A DNA stretch of 7,012 bases from an uncultured Alphaproteobacteria bacterium (GCA_937903315.1 CALCZO010000307.1:1-7012); one strand, 5' to 3'. Shown: positions 1-6,819, counted from the stretch's first letter. The notes: generated from the sequence alone by a model not told the origin. Translations and numbers: made by a program.

Positions 1-41
1 CCCGCACAGGCGTCCGTCGCGCCCGATGTGATCCTGCCGCC

Positions 42-47
42 AAGGAG
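42..47 (+). promoter_or_regulatory. Ribosome binding site deciding the AsmA-like start
   Basis: AAGGAG lies 10 nt before GTG at 58. This favours that GTG over the in-frame GTG at 28, which would put the ribosome site inside the coding region. In another frame ATG-TGA at 26-31 could be the end of an upstream gene, which also suits a fresh start at 58. The reading frame of the AsmA-like gene is nevertheless open to the left edge, so a start outside the window is not formally excluded. Confidence 0.65.
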
Positions 48-57
48 CAACGGCCCC

Positions 58-1863
58 GTGCGCATATCCCGCCTGCCACGCACCCTTCTGGCCATCGCAG
101 CATCGTTGATGCTGGCGATCGTGCTGGCCGGTGTGGTGCCATGGTCGGTGCCGGACGGGGCGTTCCGCGACGACGCGCTGCGGCGAATCGCCCTCACCCT
201 CAATGCCGAGCGGCTGTCCGTCGGATCGGCGCGTCTGGCGCTGCTGCCACAACCGCATCTCCAGCTGTCGGACGTCAGCCTTGCCCTTGCGTCAGGCGGA
301 CCGGAGATCACCGTCCCGGTCGCAACGATCGATCTCAAGACCGGCCCGCTCATGAGCGGCAACGCCAAGGCCGTCGGCCTCACGCTGACAGCGCCTTACA
401 TCACCCTTGATGAGCCGGCAGCCAGCGCCTCGGGCTTCCGCGCGCTGTCGGACAGGCTCGTCCGCTCCAGTGGGCCGCTGCTCGCGGCAACGCCGCTGAA
501 CGGCCTGACGCAGATCACCATCGACCGTGGGACACTCGCCCTGCGCAGCCGGGCTGACAGCAGGATCGAGCGCTATGACAATCTGCGGCTCCGGCTGTCC
601 CTGCCCCATCGTGATGCGCCGGTCAGCCTGACCGCCAGCGCCAATCGCAACAACGAGGACATCCGCCTGACATTTCGTGGTGCCTCGCCGAACGCGATTG
701 CCAAAGAACTGGTCGAGAACATCGCGTTCAGCCTGTGGACGCCGGGGCTCGCGGTCGAGTTCGACGGCAAGGGCAGCCTGCATAGCAAGATGGCGCTGAA
801 CGGTGCCTTGCTGGTCCGCGCCGGGGCCAAGGGACAGCCGCCCTACGCGCAGGCCTTCCAGCGCATGGGCATCGCCGCCCTGCCGCCGGTCGAGCTTGCC
901 GGCCAGCTGGATTTCAATGACCGGGGCGTCAACCTGTCCGAGCTCAAGGTGCTGTTCGGGCGCGACCGGTTCGACGGTGCCGCGACCCTGCGCCATGACG
1001 GCGCGCGCTGGAATGTCTCGACGACGCTGGCCGGCGAACGGGCGGACCTGACACCGGTGTTCGCACCGCTGACCCGGATGCGCAGCGAGGATCGCAACTG
1101 GAACCGCGCGGCAGTCGATTCGGAGTCGATTCTCGCCGCCAACATCGATCTCAGGCTGTCCGCTGACAGCGTCGTCATTCACGATCTCACCCTTGGCAAG
1201 GTCGCCCTGACACTCCAGACGCGCGCCAACCGGATCGAGGCCACGCTGGCCGAAGCAACGGTTGCCGGCGGGCTTGTGCGCATGCGCCTGACGGGCGCGC
1301 CGGGCAGCGACGGGCTCGCCCTCCGGCTCAGCGGCGCGCTCGAGCGCACCCGGATGGGCGACATCCTCGAACGGTTCACAGGCGCACGACGCTTTTCAGG
1401 TGTGGGCGACGGCCAGCTGACGCTGGAGACATCCGGGCGTTCCATGGCTGAATTCATCGCCAATGCCGATGGCCGCTTTGCTCTTTCCCTGCGCGACGGG
1501 ACGTTGCACGGCATCGACCTTCGCAAGATGGCCAGCCGCCGCCCCGGCAAACGCCCTGAAGTGGCCCTGATCGAAGCGCTCGGCGGCCAGACGCCGTTCG
1601 AGGCCGCGAACCTGAACGCACGCATCGCAAGAGGCGCAGCCGAACCGGTCGAAGGTCACATGCAGGCCGGGCGACTGGTGACGTCGATGACCGGCGCGGT
1701 CGACTTCGCCCAGGGGCTTCATGCCCTGTCGGGGTCCGTGGTCGAAGTGGCGACCGAGGGGGCCCGGACAGAACCCAAGCCGGTGCTCGATTTCACCGTC
1801 ACCGGGCCGCTGACCGAACCGGTGGTGCGGCCCAACATCGCCGCCCTGCTCAACCGGATGTAA
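58..1863 (+). CDS. AsmA-like envelope protein
   Basis: Predicted protein of 601 residues from GTG 58. Residues about 9-29 form one hydrophobic segment (TLLAIAASLMLAIVLAGVVPW) after a short basic N-terminus, giving an inner-membrane anchor with the rest in the periplasm. The anchor is followed by a long stretch of alternating beta-type sequence. The C-terminal part, about 448-601, looks like the AsmA C-terminal domain: a GxGxGQLTLETSG-type segment, then ADGRFALSLRDGTLHGIDL, and a final TGPLTEPVVRPN block. AsmA-family proteins are repeat-beta-groove proteins implicated in phospholipid traffic and outer-membrane assembly; which member this is cannot be told from sequence alone. Starting at 58 places the anchor at the extreme N-terminus, as expected. 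The gene converges on potI and their 3' ends overlap by 14 nt, leaving no room for a terminator. Family assignment is fairly sure; specific function is not. Confidence 0.85.
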   Translation: MRISRLPRTLLAIAASLMLAIVLAGVVPWSVPDGAFRDDALRRIALTLNAERLSVGSARLALLPQPHLQLSDVSLALASGGPEITVPVATIDLKTGPLMSGNAKAVGLTLTAPYITLDEPAASASGFRALSDRLVRSSGPLLAATPLNGLTQITIDRGTLALRSRADSRIERYDNLRLRLSLPHRDAPVSLTASANRNNEDIRLTFRGASPNAIAKELVENIAFSLWTPGLAVEFDGKGSLHSKMALNGALLVRAGAKGQPPYAQAFQRMGIAALPPVELAGQLDFNDRGVNLSELKVLFGRDRFDGAATLRHDGARWNVSTTLAGERADLTPVFAPLTRMRSEDRNWNRAAVDSESILAANIDLRLSADSVVIHDLTLGKVALTLQTRANRIEATLAEATVAGGLVRMRLTGAPGSDGLALRLSGALERTRMGDILERFTGARRFSGVGDGQLTLETSGRSMAEFIANADGRFALSLRDGTLHGIDLRKMASRRPGKRPEVALIEALGGQTPFEAANLNARIARGAAEPVEGHMQAGRLVTSMTGAVDFAQGLHALSGSVVEVATEGARTEPKPVLDFTVTGPLTEPVVRPNIAALLNRM

Positions 1864-2683
1864 CTGGCCCGCCGCCGCGCAGCGTCGTGGCCTCGCCGGT
1901 CACCATGTTGGTCTTGAACACCAGCGAAGCGGTCAGCACCGCCACCGCGACAACACCGATCATCAGCGTCGAGATGGCGTTGATCTCGGGCGTCACGCCA
2001 AGCCGGACCTGACTGTAGATCCGCATCGGCAGGGTGGTGGCGCCGGGGCCGGATGTGAAGCTGGCAATCACCAGATCATCGAACGACAGCGTGAAGGCCA
2101 GCATCCAGCCGGCACCGACGGCAGGAGCGATCAGCGGCAGGGTGACGAGGAAGAAAGTCGCCGCCGGCCCTGCCCCCAGATCCATCGCCGCCTCCTCAAG
2201 GCTGCGGTCGAACCCGGCCAGCCGCGACTGCACGATCACCGTGACAAAACACAGCGTGAAGCTCGTATGCGCAATCGCGATGGTCCAGAAGCCGCGCTCC
2301 AGGTCGATCGCAACGAAGAACAGCAGCAGCGCAACGCCGGTGATGATCTCCGGCATCACCAGCGTGGCATAGATCATCCCGCGCATCGCCGTCCGCCCGG
2401 CAAAAACGCCATGGCGCGCGAGCGCGACCGCTGCCATCGTGCCGAGCACCGTCGCCAGCGTCGCCGACAGCGCCGCCGCCCCGAGCGAGACCAGCGCCGC
2501 ATCCATCAGCGGGCGGTTGGACAAAAGCCCGGCGTACCATTTCAGCGAAAAGCCGCCCCAGATCGTGACCAGCCGCGAGGCATTGAACGAAAACAGCACC
2601 AGCAGCAGGATCGGCAGGTAGAGAAACGCCAGCACCAGCGCCACCCGAACCGGATCGAACCGTGCCATGCGCCCCGCCATCAT
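1850..2683 (-). CDS. potI: Polyamine ABC transporter permease PotI
   Basis: Inner-membrane permease of 277 residues, a normal PotI/PotC length. About six hydrophobic segments are visible, near residues 12-32, 64-88, 103-127, 131-153, 188-208 and 237-257. The cytoplasmic EAA loop, which docks on the ATPase, is at 164-183 (EEAAMDLGAG, then ITLP-like VTLP). Features typical of PotI are FSFNASRLVTIWGG near 31-44, LVMPEIITG at 108-116 and the block from FTLSFDDLVIASF through TSGPGATTLPM at 197-220. The ATG at 2683 overlaps the TGA of potH as ATGA, suggesting translational coupling. A longer open frame reaches upstream to 3157, but that part is out-of-frame potH sequence. The gene is last in the cluster, and its final residues are encoded within the overlap with the convergent AsmA-like gene. 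With PotH it would form the transmembrane channel. Putrescine-type substrate is inferred from resemblance to enterobacterial PotI; spermidine or another cation is possible. Confidence 0.9.
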   Translation of the reverse strand: MMAGRMARFDPVRVALVLAFLYLPILLLVLFSFNASRLVTIWGGFSLKWYAGLLSNRPLMDAALVSLGAAALSATLATVLGTMAAVALARHGVFAGRTAMRGMIYATLVMPEIITGVALLLFFVAIDLERGFWTIAIAHTSFTLCFVTVIVQSRLAGFDRSLEEAAMDLGAGPAATFFLVTLPLIAPAVGAGWMLAFTLSFDDLVIASFTSGPGATTLPMRIYSQVRLGVTPEINAISTLMIGVVAVAVLTASLVFKTNMVTGEATTLRGGGPVTSG

Positions 2684-3567
2684 GCCGGCGCCCTCCGGCG
2701 TCCCAGCACCAGCGGCACCAGAACGACCGACAGCAGAACGATCGCCAGTGCCGAGGCGAGCGGCCAGTCCCTTTCGGAGAAGAACGTCGTCCACACCACG
2801 CGGCCGATCATCAGCGTATCCGATCCGCCGAGCAGATCGGGCACGATGAATTCGCCGGCCGCCGGAATGAACACCAGAGCCGAACCGGCAAGGACCGCCG
2901 GGCGGATCATCGGCAGGGTAATGAGAAAGAACGTCTGCGCCGGCCGCGCGCCAAGGTCCGCCGCAGCCTCCAGAACACTGGGATCGAACTTCTCCAGGCT
3001 GGCATAGAGCGGCAGGATCATGAACGGCAGGTACGAATAGACAATGCCGATCACCACCGCGACATCGGTGTTGAGGATCGCCAGCGGCTCGCGGATCAGG
3101 CCGAGCGCCATCAGCGCACCGTTGAGGAACCCCTCGGGCTTCAGGATCGCGATCCACGCATAGGCGCGGATGAGGAAGCTCGTCAGCAGCGGCAGGACCA
3201 CCAGCATCACCAGCACAGGCTGCCAGCGCCGCGGCGCACGCGCCATCGGCAGGGCAATGGCAAGCCCGAGCACCAGCGCGATGACCGTCGAGACGGCGGC
3301 GATCACCAGCGACGACCGATAGGCACTCCAGATCAGATCATCGGCAACCACGCTCACGAAGTTGTCGAACGACAGCGCGCCGAGCGCCGCCCCAAACGCC
3401 TCCCACCCGGCAGCAGGATCGAACACCGGCAGATACGGCGGCCGCCGCGCCGCCTGTTGCGACAGGCTGATCTTGGCCACGATGAGAAACGGCACAAGAT
3501 AGAACACAACCAGCCACAGCATCGGCGGCAGCCGCACCAGCCAGCCTTTTCCCGCGCCCCGCGCCAT
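2680..3567 (-). CDS. potH: Polyamine ABC transporter permease PotH
   Basis: Inner-membrane permease of 295 residues. Hydrophobic segments lie near 15-33, 85-106, 117-140, 168-190, 226-243 and 270-289. The ATPase-docking EAA loop is at 200-219 (EAAADLGARP ... ITLP). The block at 238-255 (GEFIVPDLLGGSDTLMIG) is characteristic of PotH/PotB permeases. Two starts are possible: GTG at 3573, which would overlap the potG stop as GTGA, and ATG at 3567. The ATG is chosen because GAGGGAG ends 5 nt before it, whereas that same motif would touch the GTG with no spacing. The gene lies 2 nt after potG and overlaps potI by 4 nt, so all three are almost certainly co-transcribed. It pairs with PotI as the heterodimeric membrane pore. 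The family call is strong; the exact polyamine is inferred. Confidence 0.9.
   Translation of the reverse strand: MARGAGKGWLVRLPPMLWLVVFYLVPFLIVAKISLSQQAARRPPYLPVFDPAAGWEAFGAALGALSFDNFVSVVADDLIWSAYRSSLVIAAVSTVIALVLGLAIALPMARAPRRWQPVLVMLVVLPLLTSFLIRAYAWIAILKPEGFLNGALMALGLIREPLAILNTDVAVVIGIVYSYLPFMILPLYASLEKFDPSVLEAAADLGARPAQTFFLITLPMIRPAVLAGSALVFIPAAGEFIVPDLLGGSDTLMIGRVVWTTFFSERDWPLASALAIVLLSVVLVPLVLGRRRAPA
2692..2696 (-). promoter_or_regulatory. Ribosome binding site of potI
   Basis: GGAGG on the minus strand lies 8 nt before the ATG at 2683 and within the last codons of potH. A second ATG follows directly (2680-2678) but is spaced 11 nt away, so the first is preferred. Confidence 0.65.
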
Positions 3568-3569
3568 GG

Positions 3570-4694
3570 TCACTCCCTCAAGAGGATCGCGGCATCGGCC
3601 GGAAAGGTGAGTGTGACCGGCATGCCGCGTGTCAGCCCGCCCGAATCGCCGCGCCGAGCGTTCTGCCGGAACACGCGCACCACCGCGCCGCCGGTCAGCG
3701 CCACGCGGAACAACGTCGAATCGCCGAGATAGCCGGCGTCCAGCACGGTGCCCGTCATCGCATTGCCCGGCCCCTGCCGGCCGGAGGCGGCGATGTCCAG
3801 CCGTTCTGGCCGGAGCGCCAGCGTCATCCGCTCGCCGGGCTGTGCATCGCCGGCGGCCACCTGCCAGTTGACCTCCAGACCATCCGGTACAAAGCCCGCC
3901 ATGCGCCCGGCCACGGCACCGACGCGGCCCTCGATCAGGTTGATGTCGCCGACAAATCCGGCAACGACGCGCGAAACGGGATGGTCGTAGATCTCCTGCG
4001 GCGTGCCGACCTGCGCGAGCCGCCCGGCCTGCATCACGCCGATCCGGCTCGCCAGCGTCATCGCCTCGTCCTGATCATGGGTGACGATGATGAAGGTCAT
4101 GCCCAGCCGGCGCTGGATGTCCATCAGTTCAAACTGCGTCTCTTCGCGCAACTTCCTGTCGAGGGCCGCCAGTGGCTCATCAAGCAGCAGCACACGGGGC
4201 CGCCTGGCGAGGGCACGGGCCAGCGCGACACGCTGCCTTTGCCCGCCCGAAAGCTGGTGCGGCCTGCGCGTCTCGAACCCGGCGAGGCGGGCGAGCCTGA
4301 CCATCTCGGCCACCCGAAGGGCGATCTCGTCGCGCGGCAGGCCCTGACGCTTCAGCCCGAAGGCAATGTTGTCCGCCACGCTCATATGCGGAAACAGCGC
4401 GTAGGACTGGAACATCATGTTGACCGGCCGCAGATACGGCGGCACGGCGGTCACATCCTCACCGCCGATCAGGATCGCGCCGGCATCCGGCGTCTCGAAG
4501 CCGGCCAGCATCCTCAGCAGCGTGGTCTTGCCGCAGCCCGATGGTCCGAGCAGGGCGAAGAAGGCCCCCTGCCCGATATCGAGCGTGACGTCGGTGACCG
4601 CCGGCACCCCGCCATAGGCCTTCGAGACCCCGCGAATGCTGATCAGCGCATCCGCCGCGTTCCGGCCATCGGTGGTGGTGCGCGCCTCGGGCAT
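3570..4694 (-). CDS. potG: Polyamine ABC transporter ATP-binding protein PotG
   Basis: Cytoplasmic ATPase of 374 residues with every nucleotide-binding motif intact: Walker A GPSGCGKTT at 50-58, Q-loop glutamine at 96 (MMFQSYALFPHM), signature LSGGQ at 148-152, Walker B LLLDEP at 169-174, D-loop LAALD at 175-179 and H-loop histidine 206 (VTHDQDE). The segment VPPYLRPVNMMFQSYALFPHM near 84-104 is typical of polyamine ATPases. The C-terminal part, about 250-374, contains ALRPERLD and GYLGDSTLFR and looks like a TOBE-type regulatory domain. It would hydrolyse ATP to drive import through PotH and PotI. The start at 4694 lies 4 nt after the stop of the Crp-like gene and has only a weak GCGGA about 8 nt upstream, so it may depend on translational coupling. 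No gene for a periplasmic binding protein is adjacent. PotA is the close alternative name, but the order ATPase-PotH-PotI favours PotG. Confidence 0.92.
   Translation of the reverse strand: MPEARTTTDGRNAADALISIRGVSKAYGGVPAVTDVTLDIGQGAFFALLGPSGCGKTTLLRMLAGFETPDAGAILIGGEDVTAVPPYLRPVNMMFQSYALFPHMSVADNIAFGLKRQGLPRDEIALRVAEMVRLARLAGFETRRPHQLSGGQRQRVALARALARRPRVLLLDEPLAALDRKLREETQFELMDIQRRLGMTFIIVTHDQDEAMTLASRIGVMQAGRLAQVGTPQEIYDHPVSRVVAGFVGDINLIEGRVGAVAGRMAGFVPDGLEVNWQVAAGDAQPGERMTLALRPERLDIAASGRQGPGNAMTGTVLDAGYLGDSTLFRVALTGGAVVRVFRQNARRGDSGGLTRGMPVTLTFPADAAILLRE
3573..3579 (-). promoter_or_regulatory. Ribosome binding site deciding the potH start
   Basis: GAGGGAG on the minus strand sits at the very end of potG and stops 5 nt short of ATG 3567. 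It directly abuts or overlaps the alternative GTG at 3573-3571, which makes that GTG an unlikely start and adds only two residues (VT) if used. Confidence 0.6.
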
Positions 4695-4698
4695 CCGC

Positions 4699-5388
4699 TC
4701 AATCCGCCTCGCGCAAGGCGGTCTCGATCCGCGCGGCCAGATCGCCCGGCCGTTTCAGCACCAGCCCGCCTTTCAGTTTCTCCGCAAGCCCGGCGGCAAT
4801 CATCGCGCCGAGTTCGCGCGACACCTGCTCGCGCCGGCAGCCGACCCGGCCTGCCAGCACATGATGAAACGGCGGCGGCGTCACGATCCGCTCGCCCTCA
4901 TGACCATGACGCGGCTGGCTGAGCCGCAGCAATTCGGCATAGAGCCGGTGGCGCACGTCGAGCACGGTATGCTCGACCAGACGGTTGTTGAGCGCCCGCA
5001 CCCGCCCGCTCAGGAGCCGCATCAGGGCTTCGGTCATCGCCCGCGATCCATAGACCATGTCGCGGAACACGCTGCCGGGCACGATGCACATCTCCGCCCG
5101 CGTCAGCGCCGTGACGTTGGCCGAGCGCGCCACGCCGTCGATCGCGGCCAGTTCGCCGAAAAACTGTCCTGCATGCATGTCGGACAGGATCACTTCCTTG
5201 CCGCCTGTGGTGCGCACGAGAATGCGCACATCGCCCGAGATGATGAAGTAGACATCGTCCGACATGTCCTCGTAATCGACAGCGACCTGTCCCTCATCGA
5301 ACCGCCGCCAGGTGCAGCGCTGTTCGAAAGGTTTCAGGTCGATATCGGTCGCGGACCTGAAAAACGGTATGGCGGCCAGTGACTGCAT
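4699..5388 (-). CDS. Crp/Fnr-family transcriptional regulator
   Basis: Cytoplasmic regulator of 229 residues. The N-terminal cyclic-nucleotide-binding fold starts with MQSLAAIPFF, typical of the family. Its phosphate-binding cassette at 77-90 keeps G78, E79, R88 and S89, matching the residues that hold the cAMP ribose and phosphate in E. coli CRP. A dimerisation helix spans about 112-140. The C-terminal winged helix has its recognition helix near 184-192 (CRREQVSR), in which R186, E187 and R191 line up with the CRP residues that read a TGTGA half-site. No FNR-type cluster of N-terminal cysteines is seen. The frame is open to an ATG at 5577, but that extension is Cys/Gly/Arg-rich, does not resemble the family and would overlap the start of the divergent gene, so ATG 5388 is chosen despite lacking a clear Shine-Dalgarno sequence. 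As first gene ahead of potGHI with a 4-nt gap, it probably controls this operon. The ligand is inferred. Confidence 0.88.
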   Translation of the reverse strand: MQSLAAIPFFRSATDIDLKPFEQRCTWRRFDEGQVAVDYEDMSDDVYFIISGDVRILVRTTGGKEVILSDMHAGQFFGELAAIDGVARSANVTALTRAEMCIVPGSVFRDMVYGSRAMTEALMRLLSGRVRALNNRLVEHTVLDVRHRLYAELLRLSQPRHGHEGERIVTPPPFHHVLAGRVGCRREQVSRELGAMIAAGLAEKLKGGLVLKRPGDLAARIETALREAD

Positions 5389-5441
5389 GATGACCCGTGC
5401 GGCAAGGAACGGCCGGCAGGTGACGCGCCCGCCGCGCCCGT

Positions 5442-5469
5442 ATTGTGACCGAAACCGACCGGCTGGCAA
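5442..5469 (-). promoter_or_regulatory. Candidate sigma-70-type promoter for the crp-like/potGHI operon
   Basis: On the minus strand TTGCCA (5469-5464) is followed after 16 nt by CACAAT (5447-5442), matching the -35 and -10 consensus at 5 of 6 and 4 of 6 positions. A start site near 5435 would leave a leader of about 47 nt before ATG 5388. The -10 element overlaps a plus-strand TGTGA (5444-5448), the half-site expected for a CRP-like recognition helix. No matching second half-site is found at the usual 6-nt spacing. Prediction by eye. Confidence 0.4.
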
Positions 5470-5523
5470 CCCGCAAGGCAGGCAGCCCGACGATGAAAGG
5501 GCTGGCCATCCCCATCCCGCTTT

Positions 5524-5545
5524 GGCAAGACTGGTCCGGCAAGAC
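5524..5545 (+). repeat. Short direct repeat GGCAAGAC, period 14 nt
   Basis: GGCAAGAC occurs at 5524-5531 and again at 5538-5545, separated by TGGTCC, just upstream of the carbonic anhydrase-like ribosome site. Spacing of 14 nt is not a whole helical turn. It could be a pair of regulator contacts or chance in GC-rich DNA; no function is claimed. Confidence 0.35.
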
Positions 5546-5560
5546 CAACAGGCCCCGACC

Positions 5561-5566
5561 GGAGAA
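5561..5566 (+). promoter_or_regulatory. Ribosome binding site deciding the gamma-carbonic anhydrase start
   Basis: GGAGAA lies 9 nt before ATG 5576. This supports that start over the much longer open frame running back to 5312, whose upstream part is antisense to the crp-like gene and does not resemble the family. Confidence 0.6.
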
Positions 5567-5575
5567 CCCCCGTCC

Positions 5576-6106
5576 ATGCCGCTTTACACGCTTGATGCCG
5601 TCGCCCCCGAGGTGCCCCCCGCTGGCGAGTTCTGGATCGCCCCCGACGCCCATGTCATCGGCAAGGTGCGGCTGGCGCGCGATGTCGGCATCTGGTTCGG
5701 CGCGGTGCTGCGCGGCGACAACGAGTGGATCGAGATCGGCGAAGGCTCGAACCTTCAGGAGCATGCGATGCTCCACACCGATCCCGGCGCGCCGCTGTCG
5801 GTCGGCCGCAACTGCACCATCGGCCACCGGGCGATCCTGCACGGCTGCTTCATCGGCGACAATTCGCTGGTCGGCATGGGCGCCATCGTGCTCAACCGCG
5901 CGCGCATCGGCCGCAACTGCCTTGTCGGCGCCGGCGCCCTGGTCACCGAAGGCAAGGAATTCCCCGACAACAGCCTGATCGTCGGCGCTCCGGCCAAGGC
6001 CATCCGCACGCTGGATGAGGCCGCCATCGCCGGCATCACCCGCTCGGCGCAAGGCTATGTCCGCAACTGGCGTCGCTTCGCCACCGGCATGACGCCGATC
6101 GGCTGA
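5576..6106 (+). CDS. Gamma-class carbonic anhydrase-like hexapeptide-repeat protein
   Basis: Predicted protein of 176 residues, the usual length of the YrdA/CaiE/PaaY-type left-handed beta-helix family. Hexapeptide-repeat turns run from about 20 to 140, for example VIGKVRLARDVGIW, CTIGHRAILHGCFIGDNSLVGMGAIV and RIGRNCLVGAGALV. They are capped by a C-terminal helix at about 147-172 that packs on the trimer. Residues matching the metal and active site of gamma-carbonic anhydrases are present: R46 and D48 (LRGD), Q61 (NLQE), and the zinc-type ligands H67, H84 and H89 (IGHRAILHGC). These proteins assemble as trimers with metal at subunit interfaces. Many members have weak or no hydratase activity, so the enzyme call is provisional and an acyltransferase-like accessory role is possible. 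The gene is divergent from the crp-like regulator and converges on the GST gene across 34 nt. I see no good promoter in the upstream spacer. Confidence 0.88.
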   Translation: MPLYTLDAVAPEVPPAGEFWIAPDAHVIGKVRLARDVGIWFGAVLRGDNEWIEIGEGSNLQEHAMLHTDPGAPLSVGRNCTIGHRAILHGCFIGDNSLVGMGAIVLNRARIGRNCLVGAGALVTEGKEFPDNSLIVGAPAKAIRTLDEAAIAGITRSAQGYVRNWRRFATGMTPIG

Positions 6107-6140
6107 GGCCCGGAGAGGCCCCAGCCCCGGCCCAGGGCCA

Positions 6141-6752
6141 TTATGCCTTCGGCGCTGTCGCCGCCATCGACGGACGCGCGCTGGCGCCTTCGCACCACGC
6201 CGCCAGCTTCGGCCGGCCCGCACGCCAGTCGATATGGGCAAAGCGGAAATCGAGATAGCCGAGCAGGCAGCCCGCCGCCGCCGTGCCGATGGTGAAATGG
6301 CTGGCGAGGTAATGGCTGTACTCGGCCTCCAGCACGTCGAGCGAGGTCATGACCTTGTGCATCTGCCCCTCGATCCATTCGGGCCAGCGCAGCGCCTCGG
6401 GCCGCAGCATCGTCTCGTAGCGGGCCAGGATGCAGGCATCGAGTGCCTCGTCGCACAGCGATTGCAGCACCAGCGCGGGCCAGCGCCCCTGCCCCGCCGG
6501 GAACATCCGCCCCCCGCCGGCCAGCGCATCGAGATATTCGGCGATGACGCGGCTGTCGAAAATCGACTCGCCCCCGGCGGTCACCAGCGTCGGAATCTTG
6601 CCCGACGGGTTATGCTGGTTGATGACTTTCTCTTTCTCGACCGGATTGGCCGCCGCCGGCACGATGGTGATGCGGTCGGCGACACCGACCTCATGAGCCA
6701 CGATCATCACCTTGCGCGCGTAAGGCGAGGCACCCGAATAAAACAGCTTCAT
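6141..6752 (-). CDS. Glutathione S-transferase family protein, YibF-like
   Basis: Predicted cytosolic protein of 203 residues with the two-domain GST layout. The N-terminal thioredoxin-like domain (about 1-78) opens MKLFYSGASPYARKV, where S9 occupies the usual catalytic position. NPSGKIPTL at 48-56 supplies the cis-proline P54, and FDSRVIAEYL at 65-74 supplies the acidic-serine pair (D66, S67) that binds the glutathione gamma-glutamyl group. An all-helical domain follows (about 90-190), including the GYLDFRFAHIDW stretch near 165-176. The overall pattern, including SLDVLE, GYL-FR and a terminal PKA, resembles E. coli YibF. The family binds or conjugates glutathione to electrophiles; the substrate here is unknown. 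ATG 6752 has GGAG 6 nt upstream (6762-6759). It is convergent with the carbonic anhydrase-like gene and divergent from the tRNA; a perfect dyad lies about 70 nt upstream. No strong -35/-10 pair was found for it. Confidence 0.88.
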   Translation of the reverse strand: MKLFYSGASPYARKVMIVAHEVGVADRITIVPAAANPVEKEKVINQHNPSGKIPTLVTAGGESIFDSRVIAEYLDALAGGGRMFPAGQGRWPALVLQSLCDEALDACILARYETMLRPEALRWPEWIEGQMHKVMTSLDVLEAEYSHYLASHFTIGTAAAGCLLGYLDFRFAHIDWRAGRPKLAAWCEGASARPSMAATAPKA

Positions 6753-6819
6753 CTGTCACTCCAGCAGGACGTTTCCAAAGGCATGTTAGACGCTCGCGCC
6801 GCCAAGCGGAATGGCCGAT

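Noticed and set aside
292..1182. A 296-codon minus-strand open frame opposite the AsmA-like gene
   Set aside because: It is rich in Arg, Gln, Gly and Asp, has no visible domain or ribosome site, and lies wholly inside a supported gene.
2684..3157. Upstream extension of the potI frame
   Set aside because: This part is potH read in another frame; ATG 2683 with GGAGG 8 nt upstream and an ATGA overlap is the natural start.
2662..3732. A 356-codon plus-strand open frame opposite potH
   Set aside because: Its composition is extremely rich in Arg, Gln, His and Asp with no hydrophobic core, the typical mirror of a permease gene in high-GC DNA.
3981..4922. A 313-codon plus-strand open frame opposite potG and the crp-like gene
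   Set aside because: It spans the junction of two clearly coding minus-strand genes and has shadow-frame composition with no motif.
5389..5577. N-terminal extension of the crp-like gene to ATG 5577
   Set aside because: The extension is Cys/Gly/Arg-rich, unlike the family, and would overlap the start codon of the divergent gene. MQSLAAIPFF at 5388 is a typical family start.
6107..6140. GC-rich inverted repeat between the convergent carbonic anhydrase-like and GST genes (GGCCC 6107-6111 with GGGCC 6135-6139)
   Set aside because: The outer stem is only 5 bp with a long loop, and no T-run follows on either strand. It is too weak to call a terminator.
5294..6241. A 315-codon minus-strand open frame covering the carbonic anhydrase-like gene
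   Set aside because: It is antisense to a well-supported gene, is rich in Arg, Ala, Gly and Asp as expected for reverse frames of GC-rich DNA, and shows no recognisable domain.
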